This document shows, one piece after another, positions 35,701 to 44,847 of a stretch of 64,000 nucleotides of DNA. A program made the position numbers and the translations under genes. How positions within the stretch are numbered: the first letter of the stretch is position 1; every line of letters starts with the position of its first letter. This DNA is from Monocercomonoides exilis (taxonomy: Eukaryota > Preaxostyla > Oxymonadida > Polymastigidae), in the NCBI GenBank assembly GCA_001643675.2, contig LSRY02000028.1, positions 806,001-870,000 of the forward strand, written 5' to 3'. The notes under the pieces are model-generated. The model was given only the letters and a program-made list of their open reading frames with translations, was not told the origin of the DNA and ran no database searches.

Positions 35701-36954
35701 CTTCTCACTCATATTCAATGCACCTTCCTTCACTGACAGATCTCTCTCTTCATTTGCTACTTGCTTTCTCTTCTTTAAAAGCTGTTCTTTCTTCTTTTCC
35801 TTTGCTTTTTCGACTCTTCTGCACAATTCTCTCAACTCGTCTGCATCTGGCACAAGCGAAGCTGCCACAAACACCCGCAGCATTGCCCGTGTGCATTCCT
35901 CTAATCCATCCCTTCTTCCGTCGCCAGTCAGGCCCTGCCACAGCCACTCAGGCAATGTCTCCTGAAGAGGATGGTCGATGCTGTCAAACACCTTGGAAGA
36001 TGAGTTTGTAGCGTTTGCTTGCAAATATGGCGAAAGAGAAGACGAAGACTTGTTAGACGTTGATAATAAACGAGGGGAATATGTTGATGCAATCGATTGC
36101 TTCCTTTTAGCATGGATTTGGTTTGCAGATTGTTTTTGCTGATGAGGACGACCCCGGCGCTTTCTGGTAATAGTGTCTTCCAAAGGGCGGCTGTCACTTA
36201 TAGGCAAACGAACAGGCGGTATAATTGATGAGGCATTTAGCTGCTGGAAAGAATCCTGTGAGGGAGATGAAGAAAAAGTATTTGAAGGAGGAGACTGAGA
36301 ATTTTGTTGAAACGGATTTAAAAAAGGATGCGGAGGATATGATGATTGATATGAAGATGATAAAACTGAATCAGATGTGGTCTTTGGTAAAAATGATAAA
36401 GGCTGTCCAAACGGTTCTCCAATATGAGAACCCTTCGGATAAGCGTCGATTGGAAATTGGGGCAATGGAATTGATGAAGGAGAGTAGCGATGAAGTGATG
36501 CAGAAGAAGATGGAGAGTCACCAATCGCTGGTACAGGAAAAGAATGGGGCAAAGACATATGCTTTGCTCTATTGTAAATCTCAACATTTGATTTGCCTTT
36601 TTGAGAATCATTTGAACCAATTGAATGGGGTCGTTGGGAAAGATATCCCCCTCTGCCTCTTCCACGACCTCTTCCTCTGCCTCTTCCACGACCCCTTCCA
36701 CGACCCCTTCCTCTATTATGCTTTTCAAAAGAAACCTTTCCTAACGTGTCATAAGATTCATGCTGACGCATCCTTTGAGATTGTTCAAACACACTGGACA
36801 TTGTTTTTGGTTGTGTCATAAAAGTTGGGGTTGGAAAATTATGAGTTGGAGTAATATTTTGAAAAGGTGAAGAAGTTGCATGAAAAACAGATGATGCAGC
36901 ATTGTTATGATCATTAATAGGAACTTTTGATTCAGGAGTGAAAAACTCACTCAT
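32779..36954 (-). CDS. Nuclear-type protein with RGR repeats, AT-hook and E2F-like RRxYD helix
   Basis: A single exon of 1391 residues starts at the ATG at 36954. Near residue 82-101 lies a run of Arg-Gly pairs (RGR repeat), typical of RNA- or chromatin-binding proteins. Near 268, RKRRGRPHQQ is an AT-hook-like motif. Around 560-600, GALSFKELQSLLRMDYRRCYDILSVL resembles the recognition helix of the E2F/DP winged-helix fold, where RRIYD contacts DNA; the region continues to PYLFCENC. A predicted helix with Leu spacing (RRLYRLMQLKELFSSRLSEL) follows near 790 and could dimerise. The remainder is Ser, Glu/Lys and Asn-rich low complexity. I infer a DNA-binding regulator; E2F membership is only suggested. 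It is divergent from the cyclin gene, 305 bp away. Confidence 0.75.
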   Translation of the reverse strand: MSEFFTPESKVPINDHNNAASSVFHATSSPFQNITPTHNFPTPTFMTQPKTMSSVFEQSQRMRQHESYDTLGKVSFEKHNRGRGRGRGRGRGRGRGRGRGRGGYLSQRPHSIGSNDSQKGKSNVEIYNRAKHMSLPHSFPVPAIGDSPSSSASLHRYSPSSIPLPQFPIDAYPKGSHIGEPFGQPLSFLPKTTSDSVLSSSYQSSYPPHPFLNPFQQNSQSPPSNTFSSSPSQDSFQQLNASSIIPPVRLPISDSRPLEDTITRKRRGRPHQQKQSANQIHAKRKQSIASTYSPRLLSTSNKSSSSLSPYLQANATNSSSKVFDSIDHPLQETLPEWLWQGLTGDGRRDGLEECTRAMLRVFVAASLVPDADELRELCRRVEKAKEKKKEQLLKKRKQVANEERDLSVKEGALNMSEKTDEISSEKTEKESEEIKNSSTENNEIGANQNTNLSSSPDQSKEDELNSNSNFQNNSSSALRNNEIAQTQNEAVANQSNFIEGWEDSNASGSEAGASQIAENTSSVLPSSFSLSSVISSLDPSSSTSASSLSPPPCLAVRGRGALSFKELQSLLRMDYRRCYDILSVLTTTPFLRRETKVRDPNQPYLFCENCAITVRHADPLPLPYSLEISFEEGAFGSPLFSSNSSLGLRNPMGFREDGEGGEFWDRSMGIGSEEEVEKDRRGRDGRKGLFPLVAEKDTVNGGNDDDLPLFDGDEDEMGQKKERRYLVPISDEEGNKEEPGINDFRLLDDKENEGEKHNESSADDCLTLQSLFSFPTSAWMKREDVIDVADILPTLSRETKMLILNERRLYRLMQLKELFSSRLSELMKLEMNGKEMEMEKEKEGEGENEADVDIDAEKAQEVNEKIQETSKNEQKKEENEGMTKDNEQDENNGNIMDAKENIAKNEDKFEMRKEDNYNKIENPVNIKTESSSILTPVANSGKVSTLANASDAKDKSDSKLAEANDKKEAEYNNKTVSENNNNQEKDDPFMQVNDNTFQDNNAPLSAPASFSPPASSFSSPLSPLSSPLMTPFPLSPSSLEDEFSQCCSEGGALFSQVLSSVCEEQLNWLRNMWLKESEREEESVCAALEEEFELQTRQFEENEEKLFNEGEEGGAGGEEKGSGRDGRGNEAEEIESGAGIGESRGNDKRTREDRAERAEDSKRGSFDEDSEKRLREDGQRERMMISSVPKAQQNIVMHMPGSVAPLSHPSNMPSSASSSSFSITSSSSQPLVHLQSSSNSDPKEDKNEAVKMEMESGSDSESALKEKVDNAKTANERNGNNPMISEEIKDNQNIHAPNQRKVSEEQSSEIKQKDSKGREQSYNTTVGQSHFLSASTLPPPPYFSSTSSIPNQNYTAPNLPSSSSSSASYSSTIYSNFKPSSNQASTNKPFP

Positions 36955-37259
36955 TGGAAATAATCTTCAAAGATTATTTAAATGGCAAATATACAACGAC
37001 AAACTTTCGAAATAATAAATACAAATATAAATTGTTATTATAAATAAATTTAATTTGCACACTGAAACCAACACGGAGTGTAAATAACACATAAACATTC
37101 GTACTCGCATGAAGTTTTTATTATGGCAAACAATAATTCTTTATATGCTTTCAAACGATAAACACACGTTATGAACATGTGAATCTGTGAAAGTCAATAC
37201 AACAATCACATCGGTTTTTATTTTGTTATAGGTTAGATCATCTTTGTTGATATTTGTTG
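36955..37259. promoter_or_regulatory. Divergent intergenic region
   Basis: These 305 bp lie between the start codons of the AT-hook protein (-) and the cyclin (+). Both promoters should lie here. The sequence is AT-rich, and no specific motif is claimed. Confidence 0.4.
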
Positions 37260-38015
37260 ATGACTTCTGTTGTGGACTCATGTTTAACAGCAGAAATTAC
37301 AGAAATTAGCATTTCTAATGCTTCAAGAGAACAAATAAAATTTGTAAATCCTTCGTCACAGTATTGTCCATCAAGCAAGTCAAATGAAGATCTGCCCTCG
37401 CATTTTGAATGTTCATTCGATGAAGTTGAGCAATACACATTGCAAGAATTAAAATGCGATGAAAATTCTGCTTTTTTGAGCGTTGTGGACGATGATACAC
37501 TTGCAAAAATTGCATGTTATTTATGCGACAGATTAGAATTTCTTCTTCCAGATTTATTTGTTAAAAAACATTCCATTTCACAAAGACATAACCAAAAATC
37601 AACTCAACAAATAGTGATGGATCGAAAGCGCAAATTCTCAAAGAAAATTCGTCATTTTTTCCAAATAGTCCGAGGGGTGTCGTCTTTAGTTTTATCGGAA
37701 ATGTTGCACGCTGTTTATCTAGTGGATATGCTAATTGTTGCTGAGTCGATTGCTAAAAAAGATGGAATGAGTCCGATTGTTTCAGAAGATAATTTAGGAA
37801 TGTTGCTTCTTTGTAGTGTAATTCTGTCGTTAAAACTTAATCGAGATTCTTCATATTCAAATGGTTGGTGGTCAAAATCTATAGGCATTCCAGCAAGCAT
37901 TATTAACCAATCGGAAATAGTGTTCATGCAAAGGATTAATCATAACATGTTTGTTCCAGTGAATGCTTTTCTGAAATATGTTCAGCAATTTGTTACGAAT
38001 GTGAAAGAAGCATAA
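37260..38015 (+). CDS. PHO80/cyclin Y-type cyclin
   Basis: Single exon; the first in-frame ATG is at 37260, giving 251 residues. The C-terminal half matches the cyclin box of the P/U (PHO80-like) and cyclin Y group: VYLVDMLIVAESIAKK, then LLLCSVILSLKLNRDSSYSN with the characteristic K(L)xxDxxYxN, followed by WWSKSIGIPASIINQSEIVF and INHNMFVPVNAFLKYV. Such cyclins bind and activate CDKs of the PHO85/CDK5/CDK14 class, linking nutrient state and cell cycle. The N-terminal ~75 residues are unrelated and acidic or Ser-rich. A partner kinase is not in this window; the kinase at 42-44 kb is not CDK-like. Confidence 0.88.
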   Translation: MTSVVDSCLTAEITEISISNASREQIKFVNPSSQYCPSSKSNEDLPSHFECSFDEVEQYTLQELKCDENSAFLSVVDDDTLAKIACYLCDRLEFLLPDLFVKKHSISQRHNQKSTQQIVMDRKRKFSKKIRHFFQIVRGVSSLVLSEMLHAVYLVDMLIVAESIAKKDGMSPIVSEDNLGMLLLCSVILSLKLNRDSSYSNGWWSKSIGIPASIINQSEIVFMQRINHNMFVPVNAFLKYVQQFVTNVKEA

Positions 38016-39426
38016 GACATAATTTGAAAAAATAAATGATTTAGACGTGTAGGAGTTATTGTGAAAATTATATTTTTGTGGCATAGTGTTCAATGAGCGT
38101 TTTGAAAAAAGTGTTTACAATTTTTGAACGCTAGAAAAGTCTCTGCGCCTTTGAGCATTGGAGAGCAAAAAGAACTTATAAACTTCTCTGCCAATAAACA
38201 TTTTAATGTTATTTGCTAATGTCTGTACAAACAACTGTATATTTCTCTCTTTTTTTGACTGATTTTGTGATATGGATTGTTGAAGTATTTTTCTGAAATA
38301 TTTCGTGATTATTTCACTTTTCAGTGATTGCGTAATTTCAAATCTTCGTTTTTCATTAAAATTTTTAAGTTTTTTTTTAATTGCACGAGTGAATGTTATT
38401 GCCTTTTTTTTTTATGAAAAGAAAATTCTTTTTTTATATTATTTATACAGTATATTTTTCAATGTTATTTTTTGTTGTTGATGTACTCCAAACTTTTAAT
38501 TTTTGTTTTATAAGATAAAATTATATTTTCTTTTTGCGAAAATTCTTATTTTTAGAGCAGATATTTGTTTCTGTTTGATGAATTCGTGAAAAGAATATTT
38601 TCTTTCCTTTTTATATTTATATAAAAATAAATTTAATTGATATTTTATATATATCTATTTTTATTTTGCTTGTTTTGAATTTTTTTATCTGAAATTTGCC
38701 AATCTTTTTATTTGTTTCATATATTATTTTTTAGTTATTTTTATATTTTTTAAGCTTTATTTGTCACCAAATTTGTTTGAATTTCTACATTTGCAAAACA
38801 AATTAGAATTTTCAAAAGAAGTCATTTTTTGTGAATGCTTTCAAATTTTGTAAAAATTATTTTTTTCTTTTTTTATCTCTTTCTTTTTATTGGTTCAAAT
38901 TCACCTTAATGAGATCGATTTATTATCTTTTTTACTTTTTTTAGTTTTTGTAATCATTTCAATTTTATTATGATGATGATAATTGTAAATTTCTATCGAC
39001 TTTTTTAGTGCTAATTATTTTCCATAGTATTTCGTTTTTTGCATGGAATAATTTTTCTCGATTTTTCAACCTTTTATTTAATCATCAATTGCGCCTTAAA
39101 ATTCTGTGCTTATTTTATTTTATGAATTGAATTGTCATATTTAATATATTCCATCATGCATTTCGTAATTTTAAATTTTAATCTGTACATTTTTAAATAT
39201 TAAAATTTCATTTGAAAATAAACTAATATTTCTTTTTTGAGGGGAAATGCATTTGCCTATCAAATGGGAAATTTTCAATTTTATTGTCGGTTTTATGAAG
39301 AGGGGAAAGTGAATTCTGATCTCACAGATTTCATAAACATTGGTTAGAGGGTACATTGCAACCAGTGCATTTTTGTTTCGTTGAGAAAGTTGTTGCTTTA
39401 TTTGCGCATCATAAGAAATGTCAATA

Positions 39427-39428
<2 letters not shown>

Positions 39429-39471
<43 letters not shown>
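39429..39471 (+). repeat. Poly-T run of 43
   Basis: An uninterrupted T homopolymer lies ~100 bp before the second dispersed-repeat copy. On the other strand it is a poly-A of similar size to the one at 22.9 kb. Confidence 0.8.
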
Positions 39472-39472
<1 letters not shown>

Positions 39473-39568
39473 ATTAGGAAAAATGCAAGTTTTCAAACTT
39501 TTTTTGAACTGAACAATTAATATTTGTTTCACTAATTACTTCGTAAAACTTGCTCAGATTTCTAAATG

Positions 39569-39742
39569 AATTGGGTTTTCATATCTGTAAACAAACTTCA
39601 CTGATATAATAACATTATGTTTTGCGACCTCAAACGTATTTCAAATAATAAACACATTTATTTCAAATTTTTCGATCACAAAACGATCATCTGGGATGCA
39701 TAATTTTTCAATAAAAATGCCTGAAGTCAATATTTTGTCCCA
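39569..39742 (+). repeat. Dispersed repeat, copy 2
   Basis: It is collinear with 21225-21405, with the best block GCATAATTTTTCAATAAAAATGCC near 39700. A further shared element, AACACCACGAAAAAA, lies downstream of both copies (~21886 and ~39854), so the repeat unit may extend to ~39910. Confidence 0.6.
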
Positions 39743-41276
39743 ATTCAACATCATTTTTTTGCGCATAAACATTTATTTATGATGAATTTGTGATGAAAAA
39801 CACAGATTGAACGAAAAAACTCTTTCAAAAGACAAACGGTATTTGAAAAATAAACACCACGAAAAAAAATAAGATTTTAAAAATAATCATCCACAAGTTT
39901 GATTTGTATTTAACGACAAAAAGTGCAAACTATTCTCTAAAGAATAATTCTGATTTGAATGATATTTTTTTATTGTATTCCATTTTTGCTTGAATGGCTT
40001 ATCAATAACGTCTCAATTTTTTCATAAAAAAAATTTCCTAACATTCTATAAAAAAATGAACATTTATTCGGAAAGAGGAAAAAGAGAATAATACAGATGT
40101 GTAAATTGAAATATTCCGATAAAAATATTCTTAAATACTCGTTTTTCAACTTTGCTATTCTATTCGACTAACTGTTGATAATATTTTTGAATTTTTGTTT
40201 GAAATTGGATTTTCTCATGCGAATTTTATGCTCTATATCAATCGAAAAACTGTCAGTTTTGGATTCTCAATTTTGTGTTATTTCTTCGAAAATCACATAC
40301 CTGGATTCTCAACCTATTGGAGGTGAGGGTGAAATAGGAAAAATTGACGAGGCAATTCTTAGGAAAGAGAGAATTCCACAAAGGTGGAAAAAAATCAAAA
40401 ACATGGATTTACAGTGGTATTGAAAGAATAAGAAAAAAATTTTTTGAGGGAGATTTTTTTCTGTTTGGATGAATAAAAGAATCAAAAGAAACCCGGCTCC
40501 CCATCAAACCAGCAAATATCAAATTCAAGACGATAATTTTCATAGATGAAGGGCTTGCTTTCAACTGTTTATCGGTTCATATTTTTTCCCATTCGTCAAA
40601 ATGTTACAAACACCATTTCAATAAATCCACTCATTTAAGTTTTCATGAACAAAATTGACTGATTTTGGTCTTTGTTTCTCCAACTCTAACCGAAAACAGG
40701 AGTTGACTATTTGTTTATTGATGAACATTATTCAAATCACATGTTTTATTCCTGCAGAAAACACTTGTTCCTTGACTTTTTTGAAAAAAAAAACCCATTT
40801 CTCTATTCCTTCAAAATAAAAAAGATATTTCAGTTATTAAAATGAATCATATACTGTACACCAATTATCAACCATTTGTTGATGATTTTGTTAACTCGAC
40901 GAAAAGAAAAATATACGTATCTTGTGATGGTGAAATATTATCAAAGAATGCAAAATAATTATCAAAACAAATTTAATATTGTTAGAAATAAGTTTTTCTT
41001 TAATTCATATACAATCCATTTTTATTATTCTTCATTTGGGGAATAATTTTTGACATCATGACTTTTTTCGGTGTGATAATTATACCAAATTTTTATTTCT
41101 TCGAAGAGGATTTATTATTTTGAAGGAAAAAATACATAATAATTGTTTGAAAAAACGATATTCGAAAACATATTTTAGAATAAACAATCTTTTTAGTAAT
41201 TATATCTTTTCAGTATCTATTAATCAGTATTTATGGTGAATGCTCAGACAGAATTATTTGATTGAAAATTCAGTGA

Positions 41277-41694
41277 AGATCGGTTATGATCACCTCAGTT
41301 GTAATCAAGATCGCGAATAATCACATTTTTTCGGGCATCAATAAATTTTGCATTTTTTTAATGTGTAATTTCATCGGTCATAATCACGCTAAAATCGTGA
41401 ATAATAACAAAATTTGAAAATATTTGGGTATTTTTCTGTCCATTTTGAAATTTTTGAATAAATGAAAGTTGTTATTTTCTGCTTAATAATTAACAATTAA
41501 AAACATTGAAACATTGAAAATATAAAAAATCGATACAAATGCGTGGATTTCAATAAAAATTGAAAATATGTTTTTTTTCTTCGTAAAAAAAAAGCAGAAA
41601 AACTAATCCATGGAAAAGATGGTTCGGTTGTAATCAAGTTCGGTTATAATCACAAAAAATCGTGCAAAATGGATTGTGATTATAACCGAGCTTG
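41277..41694. repeat. CGGTTATAATCAC repeat cluster with hairpin
   Basis: Variants of a 13-nt core (CGGTTATGATCAC, CGGTCATAATCAC, CGGTTGTAATCA, CGGTTATAATCAC) recur near 41281, 41376, 41634 and 41641. 41636-41655 and 41674-41693 are inverted copies matching at 19 of 20 positions around an 18-nt loop. The cores are followed by AT-rich sequence with ATCG(C/T)G. Confidence 0.65.
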
Positions 41695-41773
41695 GCTATA
41701 TATGGATTCAAGAATAATTGCCCATTTAAAAAAAAAACAAAGTGTTATCATGTTCTTTTTTAATTGAATTTAT

Positions 41774-41800
41774 GTTCAACAACAACAACAACAACAACAA

Positions 41801-41831
<31 letters not shown>
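41774..41831 (+). repeat. CAA microsatellite and poly-A
   Basis: Eight or so CAA units run directly into ~30 A. Simple sequence in a spacer. Confidence 0.7.
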
Positions 41832-41836
<5 letters not shown>

Positions 41837-42241
41837 TTTAACATTTTTTTTATACAGATTGTGATCTTCCCACTTACCTTAACATTGAGTAATTCATTGA
41901 TTTTTACGCTTATAATATCAGCAAATAATATTGATCATCAATACGATAACCTCTTTGTGAAATAACAACAAAACCAAAAAAATGTGTTTAAAATACATCC
42001 ATAAAACAGAATAAACAAGTGAGGTGAAAAAAAGTGTTGTGAAGTGCGTTTGTGAACATGTAAATTAAGTGACAATGAAAACTTAAAAGCAGATATCGTG
42101 AAAAATCAAAGAGAATTTATGAATTTGAATCATGTAACAATTGACTTCAAAAAAGCAAATCTAAACTTTCATAAAAATACAATTGAATAACGCATAACAG
42201 CTGAACATAAATTATAAAAATTCAGCTTGGCACCAAATATT

Positions 42242-44388
42242 TCAACCTTTAACAGCAACAATATTCTCCTTTGCTTCCTCTTTTTGCTGTGTGGCTTCTG
42301 CACCTTTTGTAAGTTCTTCTCGATTTTTTCCCTTTCTTATTTGATTTTCTTCCTCTTTTGCCTTTTGCACAACTTTCGGATCAGATTCCATTTCGCGCTT
42401 TGGCTTTGAGGCATCGGCTCCTGCTGCTTTTGCATCCTGCTCCTGATTCTTTGGCTTTTCACTGTCTGCTGGGTTGGCTGCATTCTCTTTCTCCTTCTCT
42501 TTCGCAGCCACCCACCCCGCCAGCTCAGACTTCAGTTCCTCAGACACATCCAGCAGCGGATCGGGGTAGATCGAAGACGAGGTGGATATCAGATACTTGA
42601 TGGGGCTAGTGCTCTGGTATGGAGTGTATGTCGAGTTTGATACAACCCATGCATGAGTCAAGATCTCTCTGATCGTGATGCGCAGCTGGGGAGTTGGGGT
42701 AAGCATCCTCTGAATGAGATCTGATCAATGGAAATATGACATTAGTTGGTAAGTTGATTGGACAAGACACATTAGCAGAAAATAAAATAAAAAAGAAAGA
42801 AAATAATCAACAATAATAACTTCAAATAAATGAATCTCATTTTGAAAAAAAATCATACCTGCTGCATCTGGAGGAAACAATGGAGGAAATCGATACTGAC
42901 ATCTGATTATATGGTCAGTCAGCTGAGAACCACTGCATCCTTCTCCAAAAAATGGATGCCCTGAGCATAGACATCATTAACAAGCAACAGAAATGAAATG
43001 TGTGTTGTCAAAACGAAAGCAATGGAACAATTTTGTAAAACGAAAAACAATAAAAAAAGTAGAAAAACGAAAAAAAAAAATTTTTTTTTTTTAAAACAGA
43101 AAAGTAATGAAAGAGTTTTATCTCTCAACAACAAATCACACTTCCAGTCATCATCTCGTAGAGAGTGACACCCAGCGCCCATATGTCAGCAGCTTTCCCA
43201 TCGTAGAACCGCTCTGTCATCATCTCCGGAGACATGTAATACGACGTTCCACATGCCCTCGTCAGCACTCGCCCACTTTTGCCAGCGCGTGCTGCCAAAC
43301 CGAAGTCCATCAGCTTCAGATGGGGTGGAGTAAACGGTGCAGGTGCAAATCTCCGAATGCTGTGTCCGGGCCCACTCCCAGATGTGGAACCAGGAACATG
43401 GAAGCATGCCTTTAAAAACATCACATTATCTGGTTTGATATCTCTGTCAAAGAATTTAATGAGAATTTTAACAGATACATAACAGATTGCACATTCAATT
43501 AAAAACACGATTAGATCAATGATGAAAAAATAAAAAAATAAATATTGAAAATTATTGCATACAAGAAAAATTAACAAAATGAAACATATACCTATGAGCG
43601 TAATCGTGCTGATGGAGATAATCAACTGCACTTATGAGTTGTCTGAATAACATCCGAGCGGTATTTTCTTGGAATGCTCCAAATCGCGAAATGAAAAATG
43701 ACATTGCTCCTCCAGAAGCATATTCCATGACCAAAAAATGCCTAGACAGATATTTGAAGCCAAGTATATCCATTCCATAAAACGATAAAAATTTAGAAAC
43801 GATTAATAAAATTAAGCTTGAATTATTATGCTCATTCAAATGAACAAACTGCGTAGAACTGGAAAAAAAGTCCACAAATTCAATAATATGCGGATGAACT
43901 AGTTTCTTACACAAAAGAATCTGAAACGTTCGAAGAGAAGTGATAGATTCAGAAAAAAATAGATAAACAAGTGTAAATTATTGATGAGATAAAATTGAAG
44001 ATAAATGCAAAAAAGACAATGAAAAATGAAAATAAATGACTGCTAAAGGAGGAAAAGTGAGAGGGAAGCATGCCTCGTTGCGCATTTGTAACGTCAAATA
44101 ACTCTTCTCTCCTTTTGTTCGAGAAAACATTTTCATGGCATATCGTTTTCCCGTCTCAAGGTCTTCCACAAGATGAACCCTTTAAAAATGAACAGATTCG
44201 TTTAGTGAAAGGAAATTCGAAATGAGAAACACAATAAAGAGTAAAGTATAGAAACATATAAAAGTCTTATTCTGACTCTAAAAAAACAAACTTTCCAAAG
44301 CCACCTTCCCCAATTTGCGAGATCACTTTGTATTTGATCATTACCGCCTTTTTATAATGATTGCTTTTATGCGCAACCAGAAAAGGCT
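42242..44388 (-). CDS. Serine/threonine protein kinase (CAMK/SNF1-like)
   Basis: Seven exons keep frame: 44388/44341-44292, 44179-44074, 43920-43850, 43741-43592, 43443-43142, 42960-42859 and 42720-42242. From the ATG at 44341 this gives 419 residues. The first exon is open to an acceptor at 44389, so a further 5' exon may exist. The kinase is complete: GEGGFGKV (P-loop from Gly11), Lys33 in AMKMF, and HRDIKPDN with Asp127. The DFG at 172-174 is delayed by a ~29-residue Pro/Gly/Ser insertion after DNVMF. GTSYYMSPE, DIWALGVTLYEMMTG and the HPFF element follow. The C-terminal ~110 residues are Ala/Lys/Glu-rich. Exon 2 appears to end at a GC donor (44073-44072), which gives the uninterrupted helix MRNEILLCKKLVHPHI. 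The exact kinase group is uncertain. Confidence 0.88.
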
Positions 44389-44847
44389 CTGAAAAACCAA
44401 AGTAGAATAATAAATGTTATTATGGAAATTTCGAATTTGAAACTTAATTCGTTCGGATTTCAAGCAAGCATACAATTATTCTAGAATATTAGCTAAAGTG
44501 AAATATGAACAGATAAAGCAAAATTAAAATAATTTTACAATTTAATTTCTATTTTTTTTTTTTTTTTTATAATTTTTTTATTTAACAAACAAATAAATTT
44601 TTTTAACAAAAATAAACCATTTAACCCCAACAAAAACAGCAAATTCCTTGCAAAAAACAGATAAATTATAACGGAAATATAAAAGAAAAAGAAAATACCA
44701 CAAAATTTAAAAGATATAAGCGAGATTTTAATAAAAAAGAAATATAAAAATAATTTAACCAAATTCAATAATCCAAAAAATATCCTTTTCAATTTATCAC
44801 AAATTTCTAACAAGAAATTTATTTTTACATTTTCTTTTATTTTATTT
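44389..44847. other. AT-rich spacer
   Basis: This lies between the kinase 5' end and the stop of the two-P-loop gene, both on the minus strand. Poly-A/T runs are present. A missing first exon of the kinase could lie here, but none was found with a clean start and donor. Confidence 0.45.

Larger units (their letters stand above)
38016..42241. other. Large AT-rich, repeat-bearing spacer
   Basis: 4.2 kb without a supportable gene. It holds a run of 43 T (39429-39471), the second copy of the dispersed repeat (39569-39742), a cluster of CGGTTATAATCAC-like elements with a perfect-looking hairpin (41277-41694) and a CAA/poly-A tract (~41780-41831). An 82-codon frame at 40175-40423 ends in a slightly protein-like stretch (IGKIDEAILRKERIPQRWK) but has no start context or domain; a remnant is possible. 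Confidence 0.6.

Noticed and set aside
40175-40423. 82-codon plus-strand frame in the large spacer
   Set aside because: The start is not an ATG with context, no domain was seen, and only the last third looks protein-like.
37260-44388. Functional pairing of the PHO80-like cyclin with the nearby kinase
   Set aside because: The kinase lacks a CDK-type PSTAIRE-like helix and has a CAMK-like layout; 4 kb of repeat-rich spacer separates the genes.
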